Part shown: piece by piece, positions 1-8,524 of the stretch
How the letters are laid out: the number at the start of each line of letters is the position of its first letter
Position numbering within the stretch: the stretch's first letter is position 1
Notes under the pieces: generated by a model
Seen by the model: only the letters and a program-made list of their open reading frames with translations
Told to the model about the DNA's origin: nothing
The model's database searches: none
Made by a program: the position numbers and the translations under genes
Assembly: GCF_030317105.1 (NCBI RefSeq)
Contig: NZ_JASZYG010000001.1
Coordinates: 620,001-684,000, forward strand
DNA length: 64,000 nt
From: Variovorax brevis
GTDB taxonomy: Bacteria; Pseudomonadota; Gammaproteobacteria; Burkholderiales; Burkholderiaceae_C
Direction of reading: 5' to 3'

Positions 1-328
1 TGTCGAAATAGATCGGATCGATGGCGCTCACCGGAATGAAGGAGACGATGTCGATCACGTGGCTGCCGCCGTCTTCGAGTGCCTTCAATTCCTCGGGCTG
101 GAAGATCACGTAGCGGTCTTTCTCGAACTCGTAGCCCTTGACCATTTCGGAGCGCGGCACCACCGACTGGTCCTTCTCGGAAACGTATTGCTGCTTGACG
201 CGCGAACCGTCCTTGGCCAGCAGGTTGAACCGGACCGACGCCGAGCTTTCGGTGGCCGAATACAGCTTGACCGGAATCGAGACCAATCCGAAACCAAGCG
301 ACAGCGAAGCGATCGAGCGTGCAGCCAT
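1..328 (-). CDS. ku: Ku protein, first paralogue (partial, C-terminus beyond window)
   Basis: Bacterial Ku is a homodimer that rings DNA double-strand ends and recruits LigD in non-homologous end joining. Only the first 109 codons are in the window. They start MAARSIASLSLGFGLVSIPV and contain the Ku beta-barrel opening (FGLVSIPVKLYSAT, the SEKDQSVVPRSEMVKGYEFEKD stretch split by conserved charged residues, then IDIVSFIPVSAIDPIYFD). The ATG at 326-328 begins exactly at the family's conserved N-terminus. It is transcribed divergently from a second Ku gene 245 bases away. Not identical to that paralogue: this one resembles the general Ku/YkoV type, the other has a basic tail. Family assignment is firm; which paralogue works with which ligase cannot be told here. 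Confidence 0.93.
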   Translation of the reverse strand, partial: MAARSIASLSLGFGLVSIPVKLYSATESSASVRFNLLAKDGSRVKQQYVSEKDQSVVPRSEMVKGYEFEKDRYVIFQPEELKALEDGGSHVIDIVSFIPVSAIDPIYFD

Positions 329-573
329 GGACGTCCTCATCGGGAAGCGGAGATGCAAGCTTGCCACTTTTTGCGGCTCGCGAGAACTTTTGGACGCATA
401 TACCCCTGCAAGCTGTTGCGTAGCGGCCAAGTCCTGCAAGGGATGACGCCCTGGTCCGCCTTGTCCGCCGCTGGCTGGCGATCAGAGTGCCAAGGGTCCA
501 CGAAGGAGCCCTGCATGACGATCGACCCCACCAACACCGCCCTGCCTTGGCCACGCGAAAGGAGCGCCTGACC

Positions 574-1494
574 ATGGCCACCGGAAGCCGCACCCTCTGG
601 AAAGGCGCCATCACCTTCGGCCTCGTCCACATTCCCGTGGGCCTGCACGTTGCGAGCACCGAGCAAGGCGTGGACTTCGACTGGCTCGACAAGCGCAGCA
701 TGGACCCGGTCGGCTACAAGCGCATCAACAAGAAGACCGGCAAGGAAATCGGGAGCAAGGACATCGTCAAGGGCGTCGAATACGAAGACGGCAAGTACGT
801 CGTTCTCTCGGCCGACGAGATCGAGGCGGTGTATCCCCGCACCACGCAAACCATCGAGATCCAGCGCTTCGTCGAGGCCAGCGAAATTCCCTTCGTGTAC
901 CTCGAGCGGCCCTACTACGTCGCGCCGATCAACCGCGGGCAGAAGGTCTACGCGCTGCTGCGCGAAGTGCTGGTGAAAACCGGCAAGGTCGGGCTCGCGA
1001 AAGTCGTGATCTCCACCAAGCAACACCTGGCCGTTTTGATTCCTTCGGGCCGCGCGCTCGTGCTCAACCTGCTGCGCTGGGGCGACGAGGTGAAGTCGAT
1101 GGAAGGCCTGGACCTTCCCGCGGCCGGCGCCAAGGGCGCCAACCTCACGGCCGCCGAGATGAAGATGGCCGAGCAACTCGTCAGCTCCATGAGCGGCAAG
1201 TGGAAGCCCGAGGACTTCAAGGACGAGTTCAAGCACGAGGTCATGAAGCTGGTCGACAAGAAGGTCAAGGCCGGCAAGACCGAAACCGTGATCCAGCCGG
1301 AAGAGGAAGCGCCGTCCGAAGGCGCGGAAGTCATCGACTTGACGGAACTGCTGGCGCGCAGCCTGAAAGGCGGCAAGGCCGGTAAGGCCAGCGCCAAGCC
1401 GGCGGCGAAGAGCGCACCGGCAAAGAAGACTGCGGCACGCAAGAAATCGCCGGGTTCAAAGACAGCAGAGCCAAAATCGCGCAAAGTCGCGTGA
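574..1494 (+). CDS. ku: Ku protein, second paralogue with lysine-rich tail
   Basis: A 306-residue Ku homologue for end recognition in non-homologous end joining. The Ku core runs from about residue 5 (LWKGAITFGLVHIPVGLHV) to about 250, with the usual GYKRINKKTGKEI, YVVLSADEIEAV and PFVYLERPYYVAP blocks. The last 45 residues are a low-complexity Lys/Ala tail (KKTAARKKSP, ending EPKSRKVA) like the basic extensions reported to help some bacterial Ku proteins bind or thread on DNA. I chose the ATG at 574 because it follows GAAAGGAG and starts at the family N-terminus; an upstream in-frame start at 487 would add non-conserved residues. It is divergent from the first Ku and is followed 21 bases later by an exonuclease III gene, probably co-transcribed. 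Confidence 0.95.
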   Translation: MATGSRTLWKGAITFGLVHIPVGLHVASTEQGVDFDWLDKRSMDPVGYKRINKKTGKEIGSKDIVKGVEYEDGKYVVLSADEIEAVYPRTTQTIEIQRFVEASEIPFVYLERPYYVAPINRGQKVYALLREVLVKTGKVGLAKVVISTKQHLAVLIPSGRALVLNLLRWGDEVKSMEGLDLPAAGAKGANLTAAEMKMAEQLVSSMSGKWKPEDFKDEFKHEVMKLVDKKVKAGKTETVIQPEEEAPSEGAEVIDLTELLARSLKGGKAGKASAKPAAKSAPAKKTAARKKSPGSKTAEPKSRKVA

Positions 1495-1515
1495 CCCCAT
1501 CACGCCGGCTGAACG

Positions 1516-2289
1516 ATGCGCATCGCGACCTGGAACATCAACAACGTATTGACCCGCCTGCCCCAATTGCTGGCTTGGCTCGACGTGACCGCGCCCGACG
1601 TGGCGTGCCTGCAGGAGCTCAAGTGCACCAGCAAGGACTTTCCGTTGGCGGCACTGAGGGAAGCCGGCTACGGCGCCATCGTTCACGGCCAGAAGACCTG
1701 GAACGGCGTCGCGATCCTGGCCAAGGGCGACGCGCCGATCGAGACGCGGCGCGGCTTGCCCGGTGACCCGGACGCCACGCAAAGCCGTTACCTCGAAGCG
1801 GCGGTGAACGGCGTGATCGTCGGCTGTCTCTACTCGCCGAACGGCAACCCGCAGCCCGGCCCCAAGTTCGACTACAAGCTCGCTTGGTCCGAGCGGCTCA
1901 ACAAGCACGCCGCAGCGCTGCGCAAGACGGGCCATCCCGTCGTGCTGGCGGGCGATTACAACGTCGTCCCGACCGACCGCGACATCTACTCAATGGCCTC
2001 GTGGAAAGACAACGCACTGGTGCAGCCCGAGGCCCGCGCAGCGTATGCCAGGCTGCTCAAGCAGGGATGGATCGATGCGATCCGCCATCGCTATCCGCAG
2101 GAAGCGGTCTACACCTTCTGGAGCTACCTGCGCAATCGCTGGCCACGCGATGCGGGCCTGCGCATCGACCACCTGCTGTTGAGTCCTTCGCTGATGCCCC
2201 GACTGCTGGACGCGGGGGTCGACAAGGCCATGCGCGGCATCGAAGGGGCAAGCGACCACGCGCCTGTGTGGATTGAGTTGTCGGATTAG
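1516..2289 (+). CDS. xth: Exodeoxyribonuclease III / AP endonuclease family
   Basis: A 257-residue Mg-dependent exonuclease-endonuclease-phosphatase fold protein of the exonuclease III/AP endonuclease type, expected to cut at abasic sites and trim 3' ends. The family motifs are present in order: MRIATWNINNV (metal-binding Asn), LQELKC (catalytic Glu near residue 35), YSPNGNP, AGDYNVVPTDRDIY (catalytic Asp and Asn), and the C-terminal GASDHAPV (catalytic Asp-His). It follows the Ku gene by 21 bases on the same strand, so a shared transcript is likely, and a role in processing damaged ends before joining is a reasonable inference. Other xth copies may exist elsewhere in the genome. No LigD-type ligase is in the window. 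Confidence 0.93.
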   Translation: MRIATWNINNVLTRLPQLLAWLDVTAPDVACLQELKCTSKDFPLAALREAGYGAIVHGQKTWNGVAILAKGDAPIETRRGLPGDPDATQSRYLEAAVNGVIVGCLYSPNGNPQPGPKFDYKLAWSERLNKHAAALRKTGHPVVLAGDYNVVPTDRDIYSMASWKDNALVQPEARAAYARLLKQGWIDAIRHRYPQEAVYTFWSYLRNRWPRDAGLRIDHLLLSPSLMPRLLDAGVDKAMRGIEGASDHAPVWIELSD

Positions 2290-3206
2290 GCGCGACGAGC
2301 CTGCTGCGCGCCCGGCAATTCGCGTGTCCGCTCGACCAGCCAGTCGATGAACACGCGCACCCGCGGCATCATTTGCCGCTGTGTCGGGAACATCACCAGG
2401 ACTGGCATCGGCGGCGGCGGTGTGTCGGCGAGTACCTCGACCAACTCGCCCGAGTCGAGCAAGGGAGCGATGCCGAAGCGTGGACTCTGGATGAAGCCCA
2501 GGCCCTGCAGGCAGCAAGCCCGATAGGCCTGCGCAGACGTCACGCAGACCTGGCCGCGCATGCCAATCGTCCGCAGCTTGCCGTTCACCACGAACTCGAA
2601 CTGCGCGGCCCTCCCCGTCGAAGTGGACAGGAAGTTCACCGCCTGATGCTCGCGCATCTGGTCGATGGTCAAGGGGGTGCCGTGGGCGGCGATGTAGTGG
2701 CGGCTCGCGCACGTCACGACGGGCAGCTCGGCCACGCGGCGCGCGACAAGCCCGGAGTCCTGCGGTGTCCCGCCGCGCAGCACGCAGTCCACGCCTTCCC
2801 GGACCAGGTCGACCAATCGGTCGCCGGTGCCGATCACCAGTTCGATGCCCGGATAACGCCGGCAGAAGTCACCCAGGTGCGGGAACACGAGCGCCGCCGC
2901 CAAGCCCTCCTGCAGATCGACGCGCAAGCGGCCACGCGGTTGCAAGGCTGCGTCCCCCAGCAGCGACTCGGCGTGCTCGACCTCCTCCAGCACGCGCCGA
3001 CAGCGCTCGTAGTAGGTCAGCCCTTCCGGCGTCGCACTGACGTGTCGCGTCGAGCGATTGAGCAGGCGCGCACCCAGGCGCTTTTCGAGGTGCTGCACCG
3101 CGTAGGTGACGTTGGAGCGGGGCATGTCCAACTCCTCCGCAGCAGCGGTGAAGCTGCCAAGGTCCACGATGCGGATGAACAGACGCATGGCGTCGATGCG
3201 GTCCAT
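2286..3206 (-). CDS. LysR-family transcriptional regulator
   Basis: A 306-residue LysR-type regulator. The N-terminal winged helix-turn-helix is visible at residues 3-60 (MRLFIRIVDLGSFTAAAEEL, then the NVTYAVQHLEKRLGARLLNR recognition helix). The rest is the periplasmic-binding-protein-like effector domain, starting LRVDLQEGLAAAL. The ATG at 3206 places the helix-turn-helix at the usual distance from the N-terminus; the frame is open further upstream to 3317 but that part is not LysR-like. It is divergent from a short-chain dehydrogenase gene (start 3345), the standard arrangement for a LysR protein controlling its neighbour. It overlaps the 3' end of the exonuclease gene by four bases in convergent orientation. 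The effector is unknown. Confidence 0.93.
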   Translation of the reverse strand: MDRIDAMRLFIRIVDLGSFTAAAEELDMPRSNVTYAVQHLEKRLGARLLNRSTRHVSATPEGLTYYERCRRVLEEVEHAESLLGDAALQPRGRLRVDLQEGLAAALVFPHLGDFCRRYPGIELVIGTGDRLVDLVREGVDCVLRGGTPQDSGLVARRVAELPVVTCASRHYIAAHGTPLTIDQMREHQAVNFLSTSTGRAAQFEFVVNGKLRTIGMRGQVCVTSAQAYRACCLQGLGFIQSPRFGIAPLLDSGELVEVLADTPPPPMPVLVMFPTQRQMMPRVRVFIDWLVERTRELPGAQQARRA

Positions 3207-3344
3207 GGGCAGGCTCCCGATTGTTCGAATGCGCTGGACAGTGATTTCGACATTGCACCATTTATCGGACGGGTCTGCACGTTCACGATAGGACCACGCC
3301 TTCCCGGCGCACTCCATTCCTCAACCTTTCCAGGACTCAAGACC

Positions 3345-4118
3345 ATGACCCGTTCTCACGCTTCCTCCCGCATCGCCCTGATCACCGGCGCCAACCGCGG
3401 CATCGGCCGCGCCACGGCATTGCAACTCGCCCGCGACGGCATCGATGTCATCCTCACCTACCGCACGCACCGCGAGGAGGCCGACGAGGTGGTCCGCGAA
3501 ATCAGGGCGCTCGGCCGCATCGCCACCGCACTGCAACTCGACGCGGCGCAGGTCGCCACCTTCGACGTGTTCGTCGCAGGGGTGCGCGCCGTGCTGCGCG
3601 ATACCTGGCAGCGCGACAGTTTCGACTTCCTCGTCAACAACGGCGGCGTGCAGGTCGCCGAGCCGCTCGAGAAGGTCAGCGAGGAAGGCTTTGACCGCCT
3701 CGTCGACGTGCATTTCAAGGGTGTTTTCTTCCTGACCCAGAAGCTGCTGCCGCTGATCGGCAATCCGGGTTCGATCGTCAACGTTTCCAGTGGCACGGCG
3801 CGCTTCTACACCCCGGACCGCGCGATTTACAGCTCGGTCAAGGGCGCGGTCGAAGTGCTGTCCCGCTACCTCGCCCACGAACTCGGCCCACGCGGCATCA
3901 CGGTCAACGTGATTGCCCCGGGTGCCGTGGCGACCGATTTCAGCGGTGGAATGCTTCGTTCGAACGAGCAGGTCCAGAAGCACATCGCGTCGCTGACGCC
4001 GCTGGGTCGCTTCGGGGTGGCCGAGGATGTGGCAGGCGCCATCGGTGCGCTGCTGGGCGACGGCAACCGCTTCGTGACGGGGCAGCGAATCGAGGTTTCA
4101 GGCGGAATCCACCTTTGA
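3345..4118 (+). CDS. Short-chain dehydrogenase/reductase
   Basis: A 257-residue classical SDR, an NAD(P)(H)-dependent oxidoreductase probably acting in the cytosol on a carbonyl or hydroxyl group. The Rossmann glycine motif TGANRGIG is at residues 14-21, NNGG at 98-101, the catalytic Ser at 148-149 and YSSVK (Tyr162, Lys166). The C-terminus has the typical GRFGVAEDVAGAI and TGQRIEVSGGIHL blocks. The ATG at 3345 is the first Met ahead of the Rossmann motif. Arg-rich residues after beta-2 (TYRTHREEAD) favour NADPH. It is divergent from the LysR gene that likely regulates it. Substrate unknown. Confidence 0.92.
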   Translation: MTRSHASSRIALITGANRGIGRATALQLARDGIDVILTYRTHREEADEVVREIRALGRIATALQLDAAQVATFDVFVAGVRAVLRDTWQRDSFDFLVNNGGVQVAEPLEKVSEEGFDRLVDVHFKGVFFLTQKLLPLIGNPGSIVNVSSGTARFYTPDRAIYSSVKGAVEVLSRYLAHELGPRGITVNVIAPGAVATDFSGGMLRSNEQVQKHIASLTPLGRFGVAEDVAGAIGALLGDGNRFVTGQRIEVSGGIHL

Positions 4119-4127
4119 TCGGGACGT

Positions 4128-4358
4128 CTAGATCAATCCCCGCAATCGGCGCTGCGCGCGGTCAAGCCCGACGACCAAGCGGTTCTCGATGCTTTCAGCC
4201 TCTGTGATTCGCTCGTCGAGCCAGGCTGCGTCGGTGCTCGCGACCTGGGACATCTTCTGCATCATGACGACGATGAGGGCGTTTTGATCCTTGATCAATC
4301 CATCCCAGAGGTCGACATCCGCCTGGGCGCCTTGTATATCCACGTAGCTGGCCGTCAT
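4128..4358 (-). CDS. Small hypothetical protein (76 aa)
   Basis: A short acidic, helical protein beginning MTASYVDIQGAQADVDLWDG. It has no signal peptide or membrane segment; heptad-like hydrophobics in the second half (residues 35-76) suggest a helical hairpin or coiled coil. I chose the ATG at 4358 because a purine-rich GAGAC stretch lies just upstream; the longer frame to 4415 adds unlikely residues. It faces the SDR gene convergently with nine bases between them. I do not recognise a family. Confidence 0.6.
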   Translation of the reverse strand: MTASYVDIQGAQADVDLWDGLIKDQNALIVVMMQKMSQVASTDAAWLDERITEAESIENRLVVGLDRAQRRLRGLI

Positions 4359-4428
4359 CGTTGTCTCCTGCGCGCTTGTGCTGCGTAGCGTAGCACTGCG
4401 CCCCGGCCCAACCACATGCAGGCAGACG

Positions 4429-4611
4429 CTACGAATGCTCAGGCGTGATCGGACTCAGCCACTCCTGGGCGGCTTCGCCGGGCGGCTTTGATCGCAGGCG
4501 CTCATCGGCCCACAGTTCGGCAGCGACCTCGTCGAGTTCCTGCGGGGCAACGGTGCGCCAATGCCGTTGCAGGTGGTGGGCGCAAATGGCGATCCAGTCA
4601 TCTCTGTTCAT
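4429..4611 (-). CDS. Small hypothetical protein (60 aa)
   Basis: Begins MNRDDWIAICAHHLQRHWRT and ends WLSPITPEHS. It is Trp-rich and acidic, with no signal or membrane segment. An alternative ATG four codons upstream (4623) is equally possible because neither start has a clear ribosome binding site. It lies upstream of the 76-residue gene on the same strand, 70 bases apart. The composition looks like real coding sequence, but I cannot assign a family. Confidence 0.5.
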   Translation of the reverse strand: MNRDDWIAICAHHLQRHWRTVAPQELDEVAAELWADERLRSKPPGEAAQEWLSPITPEHS

Positions 4612-4640
4612 GCCGTCAAGCATAGTTGAACACTGTGTAT

Positions 4641-5603
4641 TTATCCAGTATTTTGTGCGACGGATTCGAAGACGGCCTCCTGCGCGATGTACGGCACAAA
4701 GTGGAAATCGCGAATCGCGACGATGTGCTCATCGCGCCACTTCAGCTCCACGAAAGCGCCCGGCCGTTCCACCCCGTGCTCGCGCCAGAACACCGCGAGC
4801 ACTTCGCGGCCCTCCAGCCAGGCAGGCTCGACGCGCCAGTTGCCCAGGCGTTCGTAGTTCGCGAAGTAGCGGCCGACCTGGGCCCGGCCCGACGCACTGT
4901 GACGCGCCACCAGGTCCAGCCGGACCTCGTCTGCGAGCATGGCCCGCACCGCGTCCCAGTCATGGGCGTTGAAAAGCGTTGCGTAGCGTCTCAACAGCGG
5001 CGAAACGACACGCTCCGGCGACATCGACGGCTTGGGCGTTGCGGACGCAGCCTCCTGGCTCAACACACGAAGCTGCACGCGCCCCCGATGCAAGGCCGCC
5101 TTGACCGCTGGCACGCTCATCTCCAGTTCGGCCGCGATGTCCTCCAGCGAATGGTCGAGCACGTCCTTCAGGATCACGCAGCCGCGCTGCGCCGGCGGCA
5201 GCTGCAGGAAACACGACAGCGCTGCTTGCACGGCCTGGCGTCGCGCCAACGCGTTGTCCGGTTCCAGTTCATCGTCGTCCGCCACGTCCATGGCGGCTTC
5301 CAGCGGCTGCGCCGCGCGCAGGCTTTCATGGCGCCAATGGTCGATGGCGCGGTTGTGGGCAATGCGAAAAAGCCAGGGGCGCAGCGGCGGCAACGCCTTC
5401 AGGTCCGACAGCTCGTAGTAGGCACGAGCCAGCGTGTCCTGCACCACGTCCTCGCCATCGGCCACCGAGCCCGTCATGCGGGTGCAATAGCGGTGCAGTT
5501 CAGGCCGTATGCCGTCGACAAGCGCAAGAAACCGGCGGCGCGCCTCGTCGAGCGTGGCGATGATGGCGTTGTCGCCTGACCCTTCAGCTGCCGGCGAATC
5601 CAT
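4641..5603 (-). CDS. ECF-type RNA polymerase sigma factor with SnoaL-like C-terminal domain
   Basis: A 320-residue extracytoplasmic-function sigma factor. Region sigma-2 spans about residues 30-100 (HRYCTRMTGSVADGEDVVQD and the PWLFRIAHNRAIDHWRHE promoter-melting/-10 segment). Sigma-4 spans about 130-185 (LPPAQRGCVILKDVLDHSLE and the helix-turn-helix SVPAVKAALHRGRVQL). The C-terminal 120 residues (from MSPERVVSPLLRRYATLFNA) form an NTF2/SnoaL-like domain of the kind found in ECF41/ECF56-type sigma factors, where it regulates activity without a separate anti-sigma factor. No anti-sigma gene is adjacent. The start codon lies inside the 3' end of the upstream gene (20-base overlap), implying translational coupling. 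Confidence 0.92.
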   Translation of the reverse strand: MDSPAAEGSGDNAIIATLDEARRRFLALVDGIRPELHRYCTRMTGSVADGEDVVQDTLARAYYELSDLKALPPLRPWLFRIAHNRAIDHWRHESLRAAQPLEAAMDVADDDELEPDNALARRQAVQAALSCFLQLPPAQRGCVILKDVLDHSLEDIAAELEMSVPAVKAALHRGRVQLRVLSQEAASATPKPSMSPERVVSPLLRRYATLFNAHDWDAVRAMLADEVRLDLVARHSASGRAQVGRYFANYERLGNWRVEPAWLEGREVLAVFWREHGVERPGAFVELKWRDEHIVAIRDFHFVPYIAQEAVFESVAQNTG

Positions 5604-5889
5604 AGGAGCCGATCTCCTGAAGCTCGGTTGTGGCGGGCAGGGTTTCGCAGCGCTCGCGAATACCGGCCACGAAGGCCTTGAAGGAGGGAAGCGTGGTCAG
5701 CACGCTGCTGTCGACGCCCTCGTCATAGGTCGCGACGTGCACGAAGCTCACGCCATCGTCCTGCCGCACCGTCACATAACGAAAGCCCTTCGGACGCACG
5801 CGACCGAGTTCTTCGAACACCGCCTTCACCAGCCGCTCGTTTTCGGCCGAGGCATCGGCCTTGACCTTGTATTGAATCATTCGCTTCAT
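5584..5889 (-). CDS. Small ABM-like (ferredoxin-fold) protein upstream of the sigma factor
   Basis: A 101-residue protein beginning MKRMIQYKVKADASAENERL. The alternating beta-alpha-beta pattern, YVTVRQDDGVSFVHVATYDE, and a C-terminal helix before QEIGSYGF resemble the dimeric antibiotic-biosynthesis-monooxygenase/quinol monooxygenase fold. The assignment rests on pattern, not on a unique catalytic motif. The ATG at 5889 follows GGGTGAGATC and is the first Met of the conserved-looking part. The gene overlaps the ECF sigma factor start by 20 bases, so the two are probably made together and may share a stimulus. Confidence 0.72.
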   Translation of the reverse strand: MKRMIQYKVKADASAENERLVKAVFEELGRVRPKGFRYVTVRQDDGVSFVHVATYDEGVDSSVLTTLPSFKAFVAGIRERCETLPATTELQEIGSYGFAGS

Positions 5890-6018
5890 GATCTCACCCT
5901 TTCGCCGCCGGCTGTGCGCCGGCATGGTTGCCGAACCACCGGTGTGCGCAGCACATCGGCCCGTCCAGCAAAGACGTTTGAGCAAGAGAAAAGGATGCGC
6001 CGTCAGCGGCGCATGACG

Positions 6019-6288
6019 TCAGCCGTGATAGGCCGTGGCACCACCGGAACGCGCCGGGTTCCAGATCTTCCACCACGGCCGCTGGTACTGCGACGACACG
6101 CTTTCTGCAACGTGCGGTCGGGCACTGGGCCCGCGCAGGCGTCGACGGCATTCGACTTCCAGCGAGTGCGCCACGCCGAAGGCTTCCCGCATGCCGTGCG
6201 AGGCCCGGGTGCGCCACTGATGGGCAAGTTGTAGAAGTTCGTCGTCCGACAACAGGGCGACGTCCGCGGGCGTGGGCAAGGCAGTCAT
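6019..6288 (-). CDS. Small hypothetical protein (89 aa)
   Basis: Begins MTALPTPADVALLSDDELLQ and includes a Trp-rich tail (YQRPWWKIWNPARSG). The N-terminal half is acidic and helical, and the middle is basic. No signal peptide or membrane segment. Two overlapping reading frames here are less protein-like, which is why I kept this one. Upstream on the + strand lies the acyl-CoA dehydrogenase-like gene, so 6289-6556 is a divergent promoter region in which I saw no clear operator. Confidence 0.55.
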   Translation of the reverse strand: MTALPTPADVALLSDDELLQLAHQWRTRASHGMREAFGVAHSLEVECRRRLRGPSARPHVAESVSSQYQRPWWKIWNPARSGGATAYHG

Positions 6289-6556
6289 GGCGAGCGCATT
6301 CTGAAACAGGTGGTTTCTTCAGTTTCGTCTTGCATATTGGCTCGTTTCGTCGTCCTGCGCCTACGCCGAATGTAAGAATTTTTCCTTCACAACCCGTCGT
6401 CTCCGTGTGGCAGGCTGGCTAACGCAAGACGCCCTGTTACGCGCCGCCCTGAATTGCCCCGGAGAATTTCCGCAAGCGGCAACGCGACACGGGCTCTTGT
6501 TCGAAGCTCACTGCAATAGTTGTTTCCCTCCAGACGAAGACGAGGCTTCCCACACG

Positions 6557-7564
6557 ATGCTCGCGCCCGTATCCGAAGACGCTCTCAGCCGCCTCCAGCA
6601 GCAGTTTGGCGCCGCCCTGTCGCTGGCACACCTTGTGGAGGCCGGACTCGACAAGGTACCGACGCCGGGCGCCGGCCGCACGCTCGATCGCTGGCGCGTG
6701 CTGACCGACACGGGCGCCCACAACCTGTCGCTTGCCAAGCTCTTCGAAGGCCACATCGACGCGCTGGCCATCCTTGCAGAACTGGGCGGCCCGCCCTCGC
6801 CTGCCGGCGCGCGCTGGGGCACGTGGTGCGCGGAGACGCCGGAGGCGCGCGTCACGCTGGTGCAGGCCCCAGGCGGTGACGGAACGGCAGGGCTTTCCGG
6901 CACCAAGGCATGGTGCACGGGCGCCGCAACGGCGACCCACGCCCTGGTGAGTTGCTGGAACGCCGCCGGCGAACCCTGCCTGGCGGCCGTCGAGATCAAC
7001 CAGCCTGGCATCACCGTCACGACGCGCGGCTGGTCGGCCGTGGGCATGGCGGAAACCGGCAGTGTCGACGTGGAATTCCATCAGGCCGCAGCCGTGCAGA
7101 TCGGCAAACCCGGCGACTACACCCGGCGCCCCGGCTTCTGGCACGGCGAGGCCGGCGTTGCCGCGTGCTGGTATGGCGGCGCACTGGGCATTGCGCGCAT
7201 GACGCGCGCCCTCACCGGCACGGAGCCGGACGCCCAGCGACTGGCGCACGTGGGCGCCATCGACGTCGCCATCGGCGCCGCAGCGTCGGCCCTTCGCGAA
7301 TGCGCCGAGTGGATCGATGCGCACCCCACCGAAGACGCCCATCGCGTCGCCCTGCGCGAACGGCTCCTCGTCGAGGAAGCCTGCAACGTCGTGATGCTGC
7401 ATGCAGGACGCGCGCTGGGTGCCGGTCCGCTGTGCCGCAATCCACGCTTCGCGCGCTTGATGGCAGACCTGCCGGTGTACCTGCGGCAAAGCCATGCCGA
7501 GCGCGACCTGGCAAGCCTGGGCCGCAAGGTGATGGAGTCGGAAGGCGCGCCGTGGACCTTGTGA
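6557..7564 (+). CDS. Acyl-CoA dehydrogenase-like flavoprotein
   Basis: A 335-residue protein with the central beta domain and C-terminal helical bundle of the acyl-CoA dehydrogenase fold. Seen in order: TWCAETPEARVTL and LSGTKAWCTGA (the FAD-contacting beta-domain segments equivalent to GxKxWxTxA), then GFWHGEAGVAACWYGGALGI and a helical C-terminus with SHAERDLASLGRKV. It is shorter than usual (about 380 residues) and lacks an obvious catalytic Glu in a YEG or similar context, so it may not be a beta-oxidation enzyme; related proteins occur with glycosyltransferase and PIG-L deacetylase genes in other genomes. I prefer the ATG at 6557; the frame is open back to 6407. Confidence 0.78.
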   Translation: MLAPVSEDALSRLQQQFGAALSLAHLVEAGLDKVPTPGAGRTLDRWRVLTDTGAHNLSLAKLFEGHIDALAILAELGGPPSPAGARWGTWCAETPEARVTLVQAPGGDGTAGLSGTKAWCTGAATATHALVSCWNAAGEPCLAAVEINQPGITVTTRGWSAVGMAETGSVDVEFHQAAAVQIGKPGDYTRRPGFWHGEAGVAACWYGGALGIARMTRALTGTEPDAQRLAHVGAIDVAIGAAASALRECAEWIDAHPTEDAHRVALRERLLVEEACNVVMLHAGRALGAGPLCRNPRFARLMADLPVYLRQSHAERDLASLGRKVMESEGAPWTL

Positions 7565-7818
7565 TCGCGGCTGCACGATCGGCTCGCCGGGTATGCAGCA
7601 ACAGGAACAGCGAAGCGAGTGCGCGCTGATTCAGCGCTTCCCTGACAGACCCTCGACGTCCCATTCATCGGTGTTTTCCGACAAGCGTGGCAGACAAACG
7701 CTCTTTTGAGCGAAGGACACCCGCGAGACCCGACTTTGGCATCGTACAAGTGTCAAGTTGTGTGTCATCGTCCGCTCCACGCACACAGCGCAAAGCTTCA
7801 TTCGCGCAGGAGAACACC

Positions 7819-8451
7819 ATGATCAAGATCGGCATCGTCGATGACCACGCAATCGTCCGCACGGGCTTGCGGGACTATTTTTCCAACCATGTCGACCTGC
7901 GTGTCGTGGGCGAGGTCGGAACGGGCCGCGAAGCCATCGACCTGGTGCGCACGACCGAGATCGACGTGCTGGTGATGGACCTGTCCATGCCCGGCCAGAG
8001 CGGAATGGACGCGCTGGCGATGATCAAGGCCAAGGCGCCGGACCTGGGCGTGCTCATCCTCACCGGCTACCCGGAAGAACACTATGCGGTGAACCTGATT
8101 CGCCAGGGCGCTTCGGGTTACCTGAACAAGGAATGCGACCCCGCCGAGATCGTGAACGCGATCCGCACCATTGCGCTGGGCCGCCGCTACATCTCGCCGC
8201 CGGTCGCCGAACTGCTGGCCCGGCAGCTGGACCGCAAGGACAACGCGGCGCCGCACGAGCAACTGTCCGAGCGCGAGTTCCAGGTCTTCCTGAAGCTGGC
8301 CAAGGGCGAATCGGTCGGCGTGATCGGCGAGACGCTGTCGCTGTCGGTGAAGACCGTGAGCACCTACCGCTCACGGCTGATGGAAAAGATGAACCTCGCG
8401 ACCAACAGCGACCTGACGTATTACGCGCTCAAGGCGCAGTTGATCGACTGA
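7819..8451 (+). CDS. NarL/FixJ-family response regulator
   Basis: A 210-residue two-component response regulator. The receiver domain has the acidic pocket (IVDDH, Asp8/Asp9), phospho-acceptor Asp54 (VMDLSMPG), Thr82 and Lys104. The LuxR-type helix-turn-helix spans about residues 145-205 (LSEREFQVFLKLAKG, LSVKTVSTYRSRLMEKM). It resembles UvrY/GacA-type regulators. A strong AGGAGA precedes the ATG at 7819. No histidine kinase gene is adjacent, so it is an orphan regulator whose partner must lie elsewhere. It converges on a second, receiver-only regulator. Confidence 0.94.
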   Translation: MIKIGIVDDHAIVRTGLRDYFSNHVDLRVVGEVGTGREAIDLVRTTEIDVLVMDLSMPGQSGMDALAMIKAKAPDLGVLILTGYPEEHYAVNLIRQGASGYLNKECDPAEIVNAIRTIALGRRYISPPVAELLARQLDRKDNAAPHEQLSEREFQVFLKLAKGESVGVIGETLSLSVKTVSTYRSRLMEKMNLATNSDLTYYALKAQLID

Positions 8452-8524
8452 GATGGGTCCCCGGAGCGGCGCGCGCATTGCGCCGCCGCGCCACCGCCGC
8501 ACCACAGGCCGCCGCGGGCGGCCA

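Noticed and set aside
2373..3344. Long + strand extension of the SDR gene across the LysR gene
   Set aside because: The part before 3345 is the complement of the LysR gene; the SDR fold starts only at the ATG at 3345.
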